Shown here piece after piece: positions 17,348 through 27,328 of a stretch of 64,000 nt of DNA; within the stretch, counting starts at the first letter, position 1; each line of letters opens with the position of its first letter. The notes beneath the pieces are model-generated. The model saw nothing but the letters and a program-made list of their open reading frames with translations, did no database searches and had not been told where the DNA came from. Source of the DNA: Leptolyngbya sp. PCC 7375 (GTDB lineage: Bacteria; Cyanobacteriota; Cyanobacteriia; Phormidesmidales; Phormidesmidaceae); contig NZ_JH993797.1 in the NCBI RefSeq assembly GCF_000316115.1, forward strand, positions 1,970,486 through 2,034,485, given 5' to 3'. A program made the position numbers and the translations under genes.

Positions 17348-19852
17348 TTAGTTAGCAACGCAATCTACAGATACCAGAATATCGGTAATAAGCTCACCGC
17401 GAGCAGGGGTAAACATGCGATCGCACGGTTGACTTCGTCCCTGCAACGGCACACGATCGGCGGCCAAACTAGCCACTCGTTCTTCACTGGTCATGACAAT
17501 AAAGTCAGCAGAGTCAGGAGCCTCTAACGATATCGTCAGGCGATCGCCAGTTTGACTAAACTTAAACGACTGAGAACCAATCCCCCCTCGACTACTGCGC
17601 TTAATCGCAGCCACCTGCATCCGTTTGGCATAGCCCTTCGTCGACATCAGCAACAGCTTGCTCTTATTTTGAATCGGCACACAGCCAACAACAGATTCTC
17701 CCTTGAGCACCCGAATAGCTTGGGTGCCCTGGGCATTTCGACTAGTATCCGGCAACTGCTCACGATCAATGGTAAATCGCAAAAGACGTCCTCCAGAAGA
17801 AGCCAGCATCAGATCCTGCTCTAAATCAGCAATCACCGCATGGGCCAAGTGGTCCCCGGGCTTGAGCTTAATTGCCACTAACCCACGTCCAGTAATCGAT
17901 TCAAACTCGGTCAACGGCAACCGTTTGATTTTTCCTTGGGCGGTCACCAAAATAATCTGCTGTGTCATCACCTCATCCGTCATCAAAATAGGGGGAAGCA
18001 CAGCATCCGGATCATTCCCAATGGCATCGGGCAACAAATTGACCAAAGGTTGCCCCTTAGACTGCTGCCGCTGAGCAAGGGGGATATCCCCCACCGCTAG
18101 ACTAAAGGCTTTACCATCTCGAGAAAATATCAACAAATTATGGGTGGTCCACGCAAACTCCGTCTGGGTTGTCACATCATCAAGCTCAGTTAGCTTAATG
18201 GGCAGATCTTCTTGTTTGCCCTGCCGTCGCTGATAAGTGCGCGGCGACAAACGTCTGACATATCCTTTACGAGTAAGCTCAACCACAGTTTCCTCTTCCT
18301 GGGCCTCAGCCACAAGATTAGCCAAACGTTCTTCCTCAGCCGCCCGTTCGCTAGCGGTTTGCAAACGAGTTCTACGTTTATCACCAAAGGTCTTCTTGAG
18401 CTTTCTAAGATCTTTCTTGAGGGCCTTGAGTCGTTCTTTGCGATCCGATAGTAAACGCTCTAAGTTTTCTTTTATCGTCGATAGCTCATCAAACTCGTTA
18501 AGCAGATTGTCTTGTTCTAAGCCCACCAAACGCCTTAGGGGCATGGCCAAAATTGCATCGGCCTGGCGATCGCTCAACTCAAATTGTTCACTGATCTCCA
18601 GCTTTGCCGAGGAACCATCTGGCGCAGCCCGCAGAATTTCGATCACTTCATCAATGCTATCGAGGGCCGTCAACAGACCTTCGACTATATGCAGGCGTCG
18701 ATCAGTTTTTTCGAGTTCATTAGTGTACTGTCGGACTAGTGTCTCTTCACGAAAATCCAGAAAAGACTGGAGCATGTGACGCAGGGGCATCTGAATCGGC
18801 TGCCCCCCATCAAGTGCCAACATAATGGCCCCAAAATTACTTTGCAGGGGCGTCATCTTGTAGAGGGCGGCCAAAATACTGTGGGGATGAGCTTCTCGCT
18901 TCAACTCGATCACAACCCGCATGCCATCGCGATCGCTTTCATCACGAATATCCGCAATGCCATCAAGCTTGCCCTGATTGACCAGATTAGCCACCTTTTC
19001 AATCCAGCCCGCTTTGTTTACCTGATAGGGCAGTTCTGTCACCACAATGGCATTGCGACGCTGTCGTCCCTTACCTGGTTGAATTTCCTCAAAGCCAGCA
19101 ATCCCTCGCACCGGAATACTGCCACGACCAGTACGATAAGCATCGTGAATGCCTTTGGTACCAGTAATCTCCCCTCCCGTCGGGAAATCTGGACCAGGAA
19201 TCAGCTTAAACAGTGTTTCATCTGAAATCGTGGGCCGATCAATAATCGCGATCAAACCATCAATGATCTCTCCCAAATTATGGGGAGGAATGTTCGTTGC
19301 CATCCCCACCGCAATACCAGAACTGCCATTGAGCAATAAATTAGGCAGTTGGGCTGGCAATACCGTTGGTTCTTGCTGAGAGCTATCAAAGTTATCAATA
19401 AAATCGACAGTGGCTTCGCTGATTTCACCCAGTAAAGACTCATGACTTACAGAGGCCAACCGCGTTTCTGTGTAACGCATGGCCGCTGGGGGATCATTAT
19501 CCACTGACCCAAAGTTTCCATGGCCATCTAGCAGCGGATAGCGACTCGAAAAATCCTGAACCATGCGCACTAGCGCATCATAAACTGCCTGATCGCCATG
19601 GGGATGATATTTACCCAGCACATCCCCTACTACACGGGCACATTTGCGGAAGGGCCGGTCGGGTGTCAAACCCAATTCGTGCATTGCATAAAGGATGCGC
19701 CGATGCACTGGTTTCAGGCCATCACGCACGTCTGGCAAGGCTCGCCCCACAATTACGCTCATGGCATATTCCAGATATGATCGTTGCACCTCTGTATGAA
19801 GAGAAGTGACAACAATTTGCTCATCCGAAAACGCATTTAGCTGGTTTGCCAT
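17348..19852 (-). CDS. gyrA: DNA gyrase subunit A
   Basis: The 834-residue type IIA topoisomerase A subunit cuts and rejoins DNA. The winged-helix/tower region includes [24 protein letters not shown] split by short variation, [17 protein letters not shown] and [12 protein letters not shown] with catalytic Tyr127. The coiled-coil connector is rich in Lys/Glu (about 430-500). The C-terminal beta-pinwheel (about 520-830) includes the blade motif KGYAKRM. The canonical GyrA box is only loosely matched by YQRRQGKQ. The position equivalent to E. coli Ser83 is Gln88, where substitutions can affect quinolone binding. Length and context fit gyrase better than ParC, although the poor GyrA box leaves topoisomerase IV possible. 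Confidence 0.93.
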   Translation of the reverse strand: MANQLNAFSDEQIVVTSLHTEVQRSYLEYAMSVIVGRALPDVRDGLKPVHRRILYAMHELGLTPDRPFRKCARVVGDVLGKYHPHGDQAVYDALVRMVQDFSSRYPLLDGHGNFGSVDNDPPAAMRYTETRLASVSHESLLGEISEATVDFIDNFDSSQQEPTVLPAQLPNLLLNGSSGIAVGMATNIPPHNLGEIIDGLIAIIDRPTISDETLFKLIPGPDFPTGGEITGTKGIHDAYRTGRGSIPVRGIAGFEEIQPGKGRQRRNAIVVTELPYQVNKAGWIEKVANLVNQGKLDGIADIRDESDRDGMRVVIELKREAHPHSILAALYKMTPLQSNFGAIMLALDGGQPIQMPLRHMLQSFLDFREETLVRQYTNELEKTDRRLHIVEGLLTALDSIDEVIEILRAAPDGSSAKLEISEQFELSDRQADAILAMPLRRLVGLEQDNLLNEFDELSTIKENLERLLSDRKERLKALKKDLRKLKKTFGDKRRTRLQTASERAAEEERLANLVAEAQEEETVVELTRKGYVRRLSPRTYQRRQGKQEDLPIKLTELDDVTTQTEFAWTTHNLLIFSRDGKAFSLAVGDIPLAQRQQSKGQPLVNLLPDAIGNDPDAVLPPILMTDEVMTQQIILVTAQGKIKRLPLTEFESITGRGLVAIKLKPGDHLAHAVIADLEQDLMLASSGGRLLRFTIDREQLPDTSRNAQGTQAIRVLKGESVVGCVPIQNKSKLLLMSTKGYAKRMQVAAIKRSSRGGIGSQSFKFSQTGDRLTISLEAPDSADFIVMTSEERVASLAADRVPLQGRSQPCDRMFTPARGELITDILVSVDCVAN

Positions 19853-20093
19853 GATTTCGTATCCTTGAAAGCCGCCCTAAAGACAGTAATTAGCCTTACC
19901 AATGCTGTACCTTATACACAAGCGTTATGGATCCGCAATAGTTCAAATCCAAATCGATCAAGAATTCAATAGACTTGATAACGCCTGCGTCACTGAGTCA
20001 TTGTTTTTTCAACAAGCCCTGAATTGACCCCTTGAACCCAGGTCAATGACCAACAACGGCTATAGTAACTTTGCTGTGTTAACAAAACCGCCT

Positions 20094-20489
20094 ATGAAAA
20101 CAGTTTTAATTGTGGAAGACGACATGATCAACGCACGCGTTTTCTCCAAGATTTTGACGAAGCGCGGCGGCTTAGCGGTCAAACATACAGAAAACGTGGA
20201 TGAAGTCATACAGATTGCAGAAAGCGGTGAAATAGACGTTATTTTAATGGATGTTTCCTTATCCCATAGTGTTTATCAAGGGAAACCGGTAGATGGCATC
20301 CGTATCACCCAGATGCTGAAAGCAAATAGTAGCACTGCAGCCTTGCCAATTATCTTGGTGACAGCCCATGCTATGGATGGCGATCGCGAAAACTTTTTAC
20401 AGCAAAGCGGAGCCGATGGCTATATCTCTAAACCCATTGTTGACCACCAAAAATTTGTGGACGATGTTAAGGCTATGATTAGCGATTAG
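20094..20489 (+). CDS. single-domain response regulator (CheY-like)
   Basis: A stand-alone receiver of 131 residues: MKTVLIVEDDMINARVF with the acidic pair, phosphoacceptor Asp in EIDVILMDVSLS, TAH in switch position (LVTAHAMDGDRENF), and SKPI near the end. No output domain is present. It includes a short insert after the phosphoacceptor (SHSVYQGKPVDGIRITQ), seen in some cyanobacterial receivers. I start it at the ATG at 20094, where receivers normally begin; an in-frame ATG at 20046 would add 16 residues. There is no kinase nearby; it may take phosphate from an orphan kinase such as the ones at 3.6-9.9 kb. Confidence 0.9.
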   Translation: MKTVLIVEDDMINARVFSKILTKRGGLAVKHTENVDEVIQIAESGEIDVILMDVSLSHSVYQGKPVDGIRITQMLKANSSTAALPIILVTAHAMDGDRENFLQQSGADGYISKPIVDHQKFVDDVKAMISD

Positions 20490-20550
20490 CCATAGCAGAT
20501 GCAATCAGTCTAAAAAATTAAACCTCTACAGAACAATTAAGTTAGATCAA

Positions 20551-20580
20551 ATATACTACCTAAATGCCTAGGTAGTATAT
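20551..20580. terminator. hairpin between convergent genes
   Basis: A perfect 12-bp inverted repeat, ATATACTACCTA and TAGGTAGTATAT, encloses a six-base loop. It lies between the convergent receiver and TPR genes, so it probably terminates both. The stem is AT-rich and the T-run on the plus strand is short (TTTATTGG). Confidence 0.6.
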
Positions 20581-20621
20581 TTATTGGAGGATCTAAATTG
20601 TTGGTTTAAGTCAGGCTTTAT

Positions 20622-21491
20622 CTACAGTCCAGCCAGAACCTCTTGGATTCCGGGTGTACCGAACATAGCTTCTGTTGCACTCAGTAAGCGATCACCCCAA
20701 AGATTCTCTTCAAGGAACGCCAAGTCAGCATAGCGGCTGTCGCGCTCCAGTGCTGCAGTAGCCGATTCAATAGCAGCAGGGCGATTGATATTGGCAGCAT
20801 AACGAGCAACGGCAATGGCCAATGTCGGCTCAGGCTCTTCATCCGAAAGAGTCAGAGAGCGTTCCCACTGCTCAATAGCAGGTTCTAATTGCCCCATTTC
20901 ATACAGAACCAGGCCAATATTGTTAACCGCTGGCCAGAAAGACTCGTTAAAGCTAATGGCAGATTCGTACTGCTCAATAGCCTTATCATAACGGTTAAGT
21001 TTGTAATAGGCATTGCCTAAATCAAAGTGGGCTCCGGGATTGCCGGGCTCTAAACTCAGACCCTTCTCTAGGGAGTTAGACGCCTGGAGATACTTTCCTT
21101 CACTAAAGTAGGCGGACCCTAGGGTAAACCAAATAACGGGATCGTCGTTGCTGATGGCTTTGGCAGTTTCTAAGGCCGTCACCGCTGCAGCACTGTCGCC
21201 AACCTGGAGATGCAAGCTTCCCATCAACGCCAGAATTTGCGGGTCCTGGGGCGCAAGCTGAGCGGCCAGTTGAATCCGCGCCAAGGCTTCCTCGTATTGC
21301 TGGAACTGAGCCAGCTGGGCCGCCTCCTGAGCCAATGTGAGGCCCGTTGCTGTCAGCCGTTCTTCATCTAGGGGGAGCGTATAGGGCAGCAGGGCTTGGG
21401 CCTCTACAGCCTGTGCCGTCCAGCCACAACCAAACAAAGCCAGAAGTGCCGCCAGGGCAGGGCGAGTAAGCCGAGATATGAGCTGATTCAT
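20622..21491 (-). CDS. exported tetratricopeptide-repeat protein
   Basis: The 289-residue protein starts with a signal-like segment (MNQLISRLTRPALAALLALF, ending near AQAVEAQA at residue 32). At least five TPR units follow, for example EALARIQLAAQLAPQDPQIL, AAVTALETAKAISNDDPVIW, QASNSLEKGLSLEPGNPGAH, KAIEQYESAISFNESFWPAV and PAIEQWERSLTLSDEEPEPT. TPRs build a scaffold for protein binding, here probably in the periplasm or at the thylakoid lumen face. It lies about 210 bp downstream of the tamB-like gene on the same strand, so a shared envelope role is possible but unproven. Confidence 0.85.
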   Translation of the reverse strand: MNQLISRLTRPALAALLALFGCGWTAQAVEAQALLPYTLPLDEERLTATGLTLAQEAAQLAQFQQYEEALARIQLAAQLAPQDPQILALMGSLHLQVGDSAAAVTALETAKAISNDDPVIWFTLGSAYFSEGKYLQASNSLEKGLSLEPGNPGAHFDLGNAYYKLNRYDKAIEQYESAISFNESFWPAVNNIGLVLYEMGQLEPAIEQWERSLTLSDEEPEPTLAIAVARYAANINRPAAIESATAALERDSRYADLAFLEENLWGDRLLSATEAMFGTPGIQEVLAGL

Positions 21492-21702
21492 AGGAAGTGG
21501 ACGGATGGTTAAAAATTAGGAAATGATCCGGGAGGTGTGCTCAGTACGATTGCATAGCAATCAAGCCAAGTTTATGGTGGGAGCTTCCTTTGGTTGACTT
21601 CGTCTACTGAGACTAGTTATCAGTATAGATACACCACCCACAGCGTTTATCAGCAATTTGATAAATTTATGAGAAGTCATGTCTAGGTAGAAAGTATCTA
21701 GA

Positions 21703-24700
21703 CTAAAACCGTGTTTCAAACTCTAGCAAAACTCGATTGCGATCGTCGAAATTAGTGGTGCCACGGATGGAAAATTCGTCACTCAGGCGATATTGCACGT
21801 TAAATTCTGCAGGGATGCTATCGGTCAAAATTTTCAACAGTGATAGGGTGATGTTATCAGTCACATCAAATCCCACTTCAGTAGCAATATCTAGGGTAGA
21901 ACCACTATTTTCCTCGCTGGAGAATCGAGAAGCACCGGTTACAGGAAACAGACGGAATTCACTCAGGTTGAGTCTGCTGATCACAAAATCCTGCACAGTA
22001 TTTAGCAACGCTCCTCCAAAGAAGTTAATCACCCCTTGCCCCGACTGTAATGCAGCAATATAGCTACCGCTAAGTAAATTAACAATTTCCTGTCTAGAGC
22101 GAGGGGGGGAACTAGAAAATTCAATCACTGCGTCACTGATGTCTGAGAGGAATAAACTTTCGAGGAGGTTGCTGGCACTGCCTTGATAGGTAGCTCGTAT
22201 ACGAATCGTTTCGATGCCCGCAGTGCCCTGGAAAGGATCGATGGACGTATCGGCCACTTCTGAGGAGGCAAATGCTGTTGCTTCTACCCCAGGACTCAGC
22301 TGTTGGGTTTCGGTCACCGAGGTCCGCAATCGTATATCCAGGAGTGGATCAGCGATCCCTCGCTCCGGCACAAATCGCGCCACGTTATCACGACCGGCTA
22401 ATCGGAATGTGGTGGTTAAGAGATTAATACGGCCAGACCGTAACCGAATAGTCCCTTCGGGTTCAATGGCTCGAAACGGTCTGAGGGGACCGGTAACGCG
22501 CAAATCTCCTTGGGCAACTACATTCAGTAAATTACTTTGTTGGATCTGAATGTTTCTCGCTAATGTAAGTTTGAGATTTTCAAACCGAGGAATAAAGTTG
22601 GAGATTTGTTCTGGTTCTGATGTGGACGCAGCGTCACCACCTTCAGGCAAAAACAAACGACCGTTAGCAAGCTCTACCACACCGCCTAACTGAGGCCCAC
22701 CTAATAAGAGGCTGCCACCGACGACCACTTGGCCGTTAACCCCTCCTTCATAAATACCCCGCAGGTCTAGATCGATGTCGTCCAGGGTAAACGTCAGGGC
22801 ACCAGAGGGATGCATTGGAATGGCGGCATCGGCAGGAGGATTTATAACAGCAGGTGTGGCATCATTGTCCTCGGCAGCGACATCGCTTGGGTCATCAGCT
22901 CCTAAAAGGGCCAGCTCGGCGCTATCGATAATAAAGGGAAACGATAAGGGAAAGCTCCCTGCGGCCTGTAGCCGACCGTTACCGTACTGTCCTTGCAGCT
23001 CCAGCACATTGATCTGATTGTTTTCAAAAACAACGTTTCCGTTAAAGTCTGTGAGGGGATCGGGTAACAATGGCGATCGCAACACCGCCTCTCGCACATT
23101 CATCGAACCGCTGATGGTGGGTCGACTCAATCGCCCCCCCACCTCAAGGGAGACTTGCCCTTTGCCGGACTCCCATATCACCTGATTGTTGAGAACATTG
23201 AGCAGAGCTAATCCCTCATCAGCCACATCCAGGGTCAATGCAATCCGATCATCAGCGGGTTGGATGGTCATAAAGTCAAAGGCGTAGGGAATATCTCCCA
23301 CCAGGGTTAGGGGCTGAGGATTATCGACTTGTAGCAACTCACCTTGCAACAGCAGGCGAGCATTTTCATATAGGAACAGGCTTTCCGCCTGCTCAATGGG
23401 TTGCTCGTTAATGCTGCCATCGGTCAGGACAACATCCCCTCGCAACGTTGGGTTGCCCAAACCGCCGCTAAAGTTTGCGATCGCATCCAATCGCCCCTCT
23501 AGCCCCACTGGCAAATTAAAAATATCGCGCACCGCTGCCACCGGCAGGTCCTCAGCCACCAGTTGCAGACTGGATGCATCTTCTTCCACCAGCGATAGGT
23601 TACCGGCCAGGTTAACAAATGCCTGACGTGGATTCCCCTCTCCGTCCGGTGGCAAAGCGGTCTCTAAACGCACAGGCTGTAGCGTGAGGTTGCCATTGGC
23701 CAGCTGACCTCGCGCCACCACCCGATCGGCCACAAAGTCCCTGGTCCAAATCCAGGAACGACCGTCAACGTCAAACATGATCTCAGGAATTTCCTGGGGA
23801 CGACCGCTGAGGCGAACAGTCGCATCAAACCGTCCTTCCAGCTCATCTAGGGGCGGAATTGGGTTTTGAGCCTCAGCCAGAGCCTCCTGATCCTGAATAT
23901 CTTGAATTTCCGCCAACCGACGGACTTGGTCTAATAATGCTGCTTCGATATTACCCGTAGCCTGGGTAGCTAATACCTGTGGAATCTCTTCAGGAGATGG
24001 CTGATTCTCTACCCACGTTGGAGCCTGAAATGTTTGGATTAAATCATCCAGATCTGTAATCGCAAGGGCCGTGAATACGTCCTTGATATCACCATTTTCG
24101 ACAGAAACATTGGCATTGTAAGCCAGGGTATCCAGCTGCACATTGCCATTGAAGCGATAGATACTGTCAGCCACATCCGGAGCGCCACAGTAGGAGGGCA
24201 ATGCCTGACCATTCAGCCGATTGGAACATGGGTTGAAAATTAACTCACCCCGTTCCACAAAGACTCGCCGATCACGATAGGCCAATTGCCCCGTGAGCTG
24301 TTGAGCATTGAGATAACCCACCCCTGGCTGAGCAATAAAGACATCTCCCACCAGGGTTTGACGATTCAAGTCTACGACCCATTCACCCCGGGAAGATAGG
24401 GTGCCCTTAAGACCTCCCCCCAGACGCTCTACCGCTGGTAAGCCTAAGGCCTGCAGCGGTAGATCCTGTAGTGTGGCCCTCAACACATCTCCATCGGTGC
24501 GGCCAGAGGCTTGGGCCCCTTGCCAGCTGACATCAAAGTTTATGTTTCGGGGAGCTTGAAAATTAACAGCAATGCCATCGGCTAGTCCATCGGGGGTGGC
24601 TGGCCCCGTTTGGCCATCTAAATCCACCATCAGTCCTGATTGCCCCTGGTAGCTGACTGGCCCCAATAGCACTGGATCAAAGGCAACCTGATTGACGGCA

Positions 24701-27087
24701 AAATCTTCCAGTAGAAGGGTCCCGCTAAACTGGGGGTTATCGAGGGTGCCCACTAACCGTCCGTCTGATAATGAAGCAAAACCGGATAAGGGAACAGGGA
24801 CAGGCAGTAGTGCCAACGGATAGCGCTGGGCATCCAAATCTAACTCAAACCCACGAATCCCCTGATACTGATTGCCTGCAAACTGAGGAGAAATCACTCC
24901 CCGCGCCTGCAGCTGAGCACTATTTGCTTCTTCGATGAGCAGGTCTTGGCCGGTCCAGGCAAAGCGACTGGTGAGGGGAGCGTCTAACCCGGCTAGCTGC
25001 GGCGAGAATCCGGCCAGGCCAGCGGAGAAACTTAAATCGCCACGCCCGCGCAGATCTGCCAGGGTACGCGCGTTGACATCTCCCGATAACGTTACAGTGC
25101 CGCTGGTGGTGCCCCCTAGCTGTGCTGCAAACTGACTGAGGCCAATGGTGTTGAGGTTGGCATCGGTTTGCCAGCGACCGTTTACCAGCTCTGCATTGCC
25201 CTGTACTGACCCATCGGCCAACTGCAGATTGTAGTCTCCCATGGCCAGCAGGTTTTCCAGGGAAGCCCCTTGAACCGGACCTGCCAGGGCAACATCGGCA
25301 TTGAGATTACCCGTGAGAGCCTGGGCAATGCCCAATGCCTGTAAATCGATGTTATTAGCGGCGATATTGGCCTGCCAGCTATCTGTCCCGACTTCACCGC
25401 TACCGGTTAAAGTACCTGCACCCACCTGCACCAATGCCTGGGGAATGGAGAGACCGCCATCGGCAAAAACTGCCGTGGCATTGGCTGGGTACACCTGACC
25501 ACCATAGGCAAGGGTGGGGGCCTGGACATTAACTCGGGTTTCTAAGGCGGCAATGGGACCAGTAACTGTTGCTGCCGCAACTATCACTCCCAGGGTGACT
25601 GGCAATTGCTCAACATCATAGAGCGTGACAATCGCATCCCCTGGCACATTCGTAGCCGTAGCCTCAAAGTCCAACTCTGGTGGGCCATCGGGTAAATTTG
25701 CCAGATTCAAAACACCACTACCCGTGACCTGTCCCCCAAGCTCGGGGGTGGCACTAATTTGAGCCACCGTCACCGTGTTTAATAAATTTTCAATGCGATC
25801 GCTTTCTAGCACCACATCAGCATTGACATCATTAAGCACCAGTCGATCAACGGTGACTGGGCCATCAGCCACAACCCTGGCAGAGAGTTGGGGCTGCAAA
25901 ATTGGCCCCGTAATCGCAATGTTGCTGTCAAAAACACCGCGTAGAGCAATGGGCAACTCCACCTCAGAGCGCTCTAACAGCTGTTCAAGGTCCACATCTG
26001 CAACCTGGGCAGTCAGGTCATAGTCGCCATTCCAGTCAACGGTGCCAGTGGCCGTAGCCACCAAGTCTTCATAGTTTCCCCTGGCGCTGTCGACCGTAAT
26101 CGTAGTGCCCTTAAATCGAGCTTCAGCATCGATATCCTCGATAGTATTACCCCAAGGACCCGTATTTGGCAGGGATGTCAGCTGTAGCTGACCATTATCA
26201 AGGCTACCGGCTCCATCCACGGTTACCGGTTGGTCTGGCAAGAATGAAACGGTCCAGTTACCACTAACCCGGCCAGCCGTCGCTGCTAGGGGCAAATTCT
26301 GTTGTCCTAACGTGGGCAACAGAAAGGCCAAACCCGTCTCAGCAGCGACGCCTTGAGCATTGACATTCAGCCTAATTTCTTGCTGTATAGGCTGTTCATC
26401 ATTCCCAGAAGGTGTCGGCACGACAGCACCAGTGATTTCTAAATCACCCTCGTTGGGCGGGGTGGTGGTGGCTGCAAACTCTACTCGTTGCGCCTCCTGG
26501 CCATTAACGTCCACTGGCTCAATCGCCACAGTGCCATTAAGATCGACCAACGTTAACGGTGTCGGCTCTGCCCCATCCGCTGGTAAGGGGACCACAGTGA
26601 TTTGGCTATCTACCAAATCAATATCATCCATCCGCACCTTGATCAGCGGATCTTCCACAGGTTCAAATGTGGGTACATCAATGCCTAGCCAGCCATCATC
26701 TGGGTGCTGCTCCACATAGCCCTCGGCCCCGATTAACCTGAGGTCAATCTCTAGCTCCCGTTGGAATAGCACCTGCAGTGGATTAAATCCCACCTCTACA
26801 GTCTCCGCCGTCGCATAGGTGGGATCGGTTTCCGTAGCATTTAATTTAGAAGGCCCTACCCGTAAACCATTCCAAGAGAGGCCCTGTAGGTCACCGAGTT
26901 CTAATTCACGTTCTAAAAGAGTGGAGAGTCGCCGTTCCAATAGCGGCGTTAATCCTCTATTGATAAATACCCAAGCCCCTACGGCGGCAGCGGTGCCAAG
27001 TATGAGGGTACCTGCCCCTAGGGTAATGGCTACTTTTTTCCAAAATCGCCGCCCTTTAGGAGGTCTATCTGTATTAGGCGAAGTCAT
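21703..27087 (-). CDS. tamB: TamB/DUF490 family envelope protein
   Basis: This 1794-residue protein has an N-terminal membrane anchor (KKVAITLGAGTLILGTAAAV, about residues 18-37) and an AsmA-like start (LTPLLERRLSTLLERELELG). A very long beta-strand-rich repeat region follows. The C-terminal TamB domain includes LRSGRINLLTTTFRLAGRDN and the closing GFDVTDNITLSLLKILTDS ... RGTTNFDDRNRVLLEFETRF. TamB-type proteins form hydrophobic grooves bridging inner and outer membranes and are linked to outer-membrane protein assembly or phospholipid transport. Its size is normal for cyanobacteria, where the protein is longer than the proteobacterial form of about 1260 residues. A partner Omp85 (TamA-like) gene is not in the window. 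Confidence 0.9.
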   Translation of the reverse strand: MTSPNTDRPPKGRRFWKKVAITLGAGTLILGTAAAVGAWVFINRGLTPLLERRLSTLLERELELGDLQGLSWNGLRVGPSKLNATETDPTYATAETVEVGFNPLQVLFQRELEIDLRLIGAEGYVEQHPDDGWLGIDVPTFEPVEDPLIKVRMDDIDLVDSQITVVPLPADGAEPTPLTLVDLNGTVAIEPVDVNGQEAQRVEFAATTTPPNEGDLEITGAVVPTPSGNDEQPIQQEIRLNVNAQGVAAETGLAFLLPTLGQQNLPLAATAGRVSGNWTVSFLPDQPVTVDGAGSLDNGQLQLTSLPNTGPWGNTIEDIDAEARFKGTTITVDSARGNYEDLVATATGTVDWNGDYDLTAQVADVDLEQLLERSEVELPIALRGVFDSNIAITGPILQPQLSARVVADGPVTVDRLVLNDVNADVVLESDRIENLLNTVTVAQISATPELGGQVTGSGVLNLANLPDGPPELDFEATATNVPGDAIVTLYDVEQLPVTLGVIVAAATVTGPIAALETRVNVQAPTLAYGGQVYPANATAVFADGGLSIPQALVQVGAGTLTGSGEVGTDSWQANIAANNIDLQALGIAQALTGNLNADVALAGPVQGASLENLLAMGDYNLQLADGSVQGNAELVNGRWQTDANLNTIGLSQFAAQLGGTTSGTVTLSGDVNARTLADLRGRGDLSFSAGLAGFSPQLAGLDAPLTSRFAWTGQDLLIEEANSAQLQARGVISPQFAGNQYQGIRGFELDLDAQRYPLALLPVPVPLSGFASLSDGRLVGTLDNPQFSGTLLLEDFAVNQVAFDPVLLGPVSYQGQSGLMVDLDGQTGPATPDGLADGIAVNFQAPRNINFDVSWQGAQASGRTDGDVLRATLQDLPLQALGLPAVERLGGGLKGTLSSRGEWVVDLNRQTLVGDVFIAQPGVGYLNAQQLTGQLAYRDRRVFVERGELIFNPCSNRLNGQALPSYCGAPDVADSIYRFNGNVQLDTLAYNANVSVENGDIKDVFTALAITDLDDLIQTFQAPTWVENQPSPEEIPQVLATQATGNIEAALLDQVRRLAEIQDIQDQEALAEAQNPIPPLDELEGRFDATVRLSGRPQEIPEIMFDVDGRSWIWTRDFVADRVVARGQLANGNLTLQPVRLETALPPDGEGNPRQAFVNLAGNLSLVEEDASSLQLVAEDLPVAAVRDIFNLPVGLEGRLDAIANFSGGLGNPTLRGDVVLTDGSINEQPIEQAESLFLYENARLLLQGELLQVDNPQPLTLVGDIPYAFDFMTIQPADDRIALTLDVADEGLALLNVLNNQVIWESGKGQVSLEVGGRLSRPTISGSMNVREAVLRSPLLPDPLTDFNGNVVFENNQINVLELQGQYGNGRLQAAGSFPLSFPFIIDSAELALLGADDPSDVAAEDNDATPAVINPPADAAIPMHPSGALTFTLDDIDLDLRGIYEGGVNGQVVVGGSLLLGGPQLGGVVELANGRLFLPEGGDAASTSEPEQISNFIPRFENLKLTLARNIQIQQSNLLNVVAQGDLRVTGPLRPFRAIEPEGTIRLRSGRINLLTTTFRLAGRDNVARFVPERGIADPLLDIRLRTSVTETQQLSPGVEATAFASSEVADTSIDPFQGTAGIETIRIRATYQGSASNLLESLFLSDISDAVIEFSSSPPRSRQEIVNLLSGSYIAALQSGQGVINFFGGALLNTVQDFVISRLNLSEFRLFPVTGASRFSSEENSGSTLDIATEVGFDVTDNITLSLLKILTDSIPAEFNVQYRLSDEFSIRGTTNFDDRNRVLLEFETRF

Positions 27088-27328
27088 GGGGGCATGGAAC
27101 TACGTGCGCGACTACTCTAACAAACTTCCATCAAGGATTTTTGTAAGATTTGAAGTGAAACCAGGGATGAAGCTGCGGCAACGCCTAAAGGTCGCCTCAG
27201 CCGGTTAGAGATGTTGCCAAGGTTTTAGCTATTTCATGGCCAGCCAAATAACCTTTTTCTAAAAAATTTTTTATTTTGCCTTTATTTATCTTTTGTGAAC
27301 CGATCTGAACGGTCTGCTCGATTTCACT

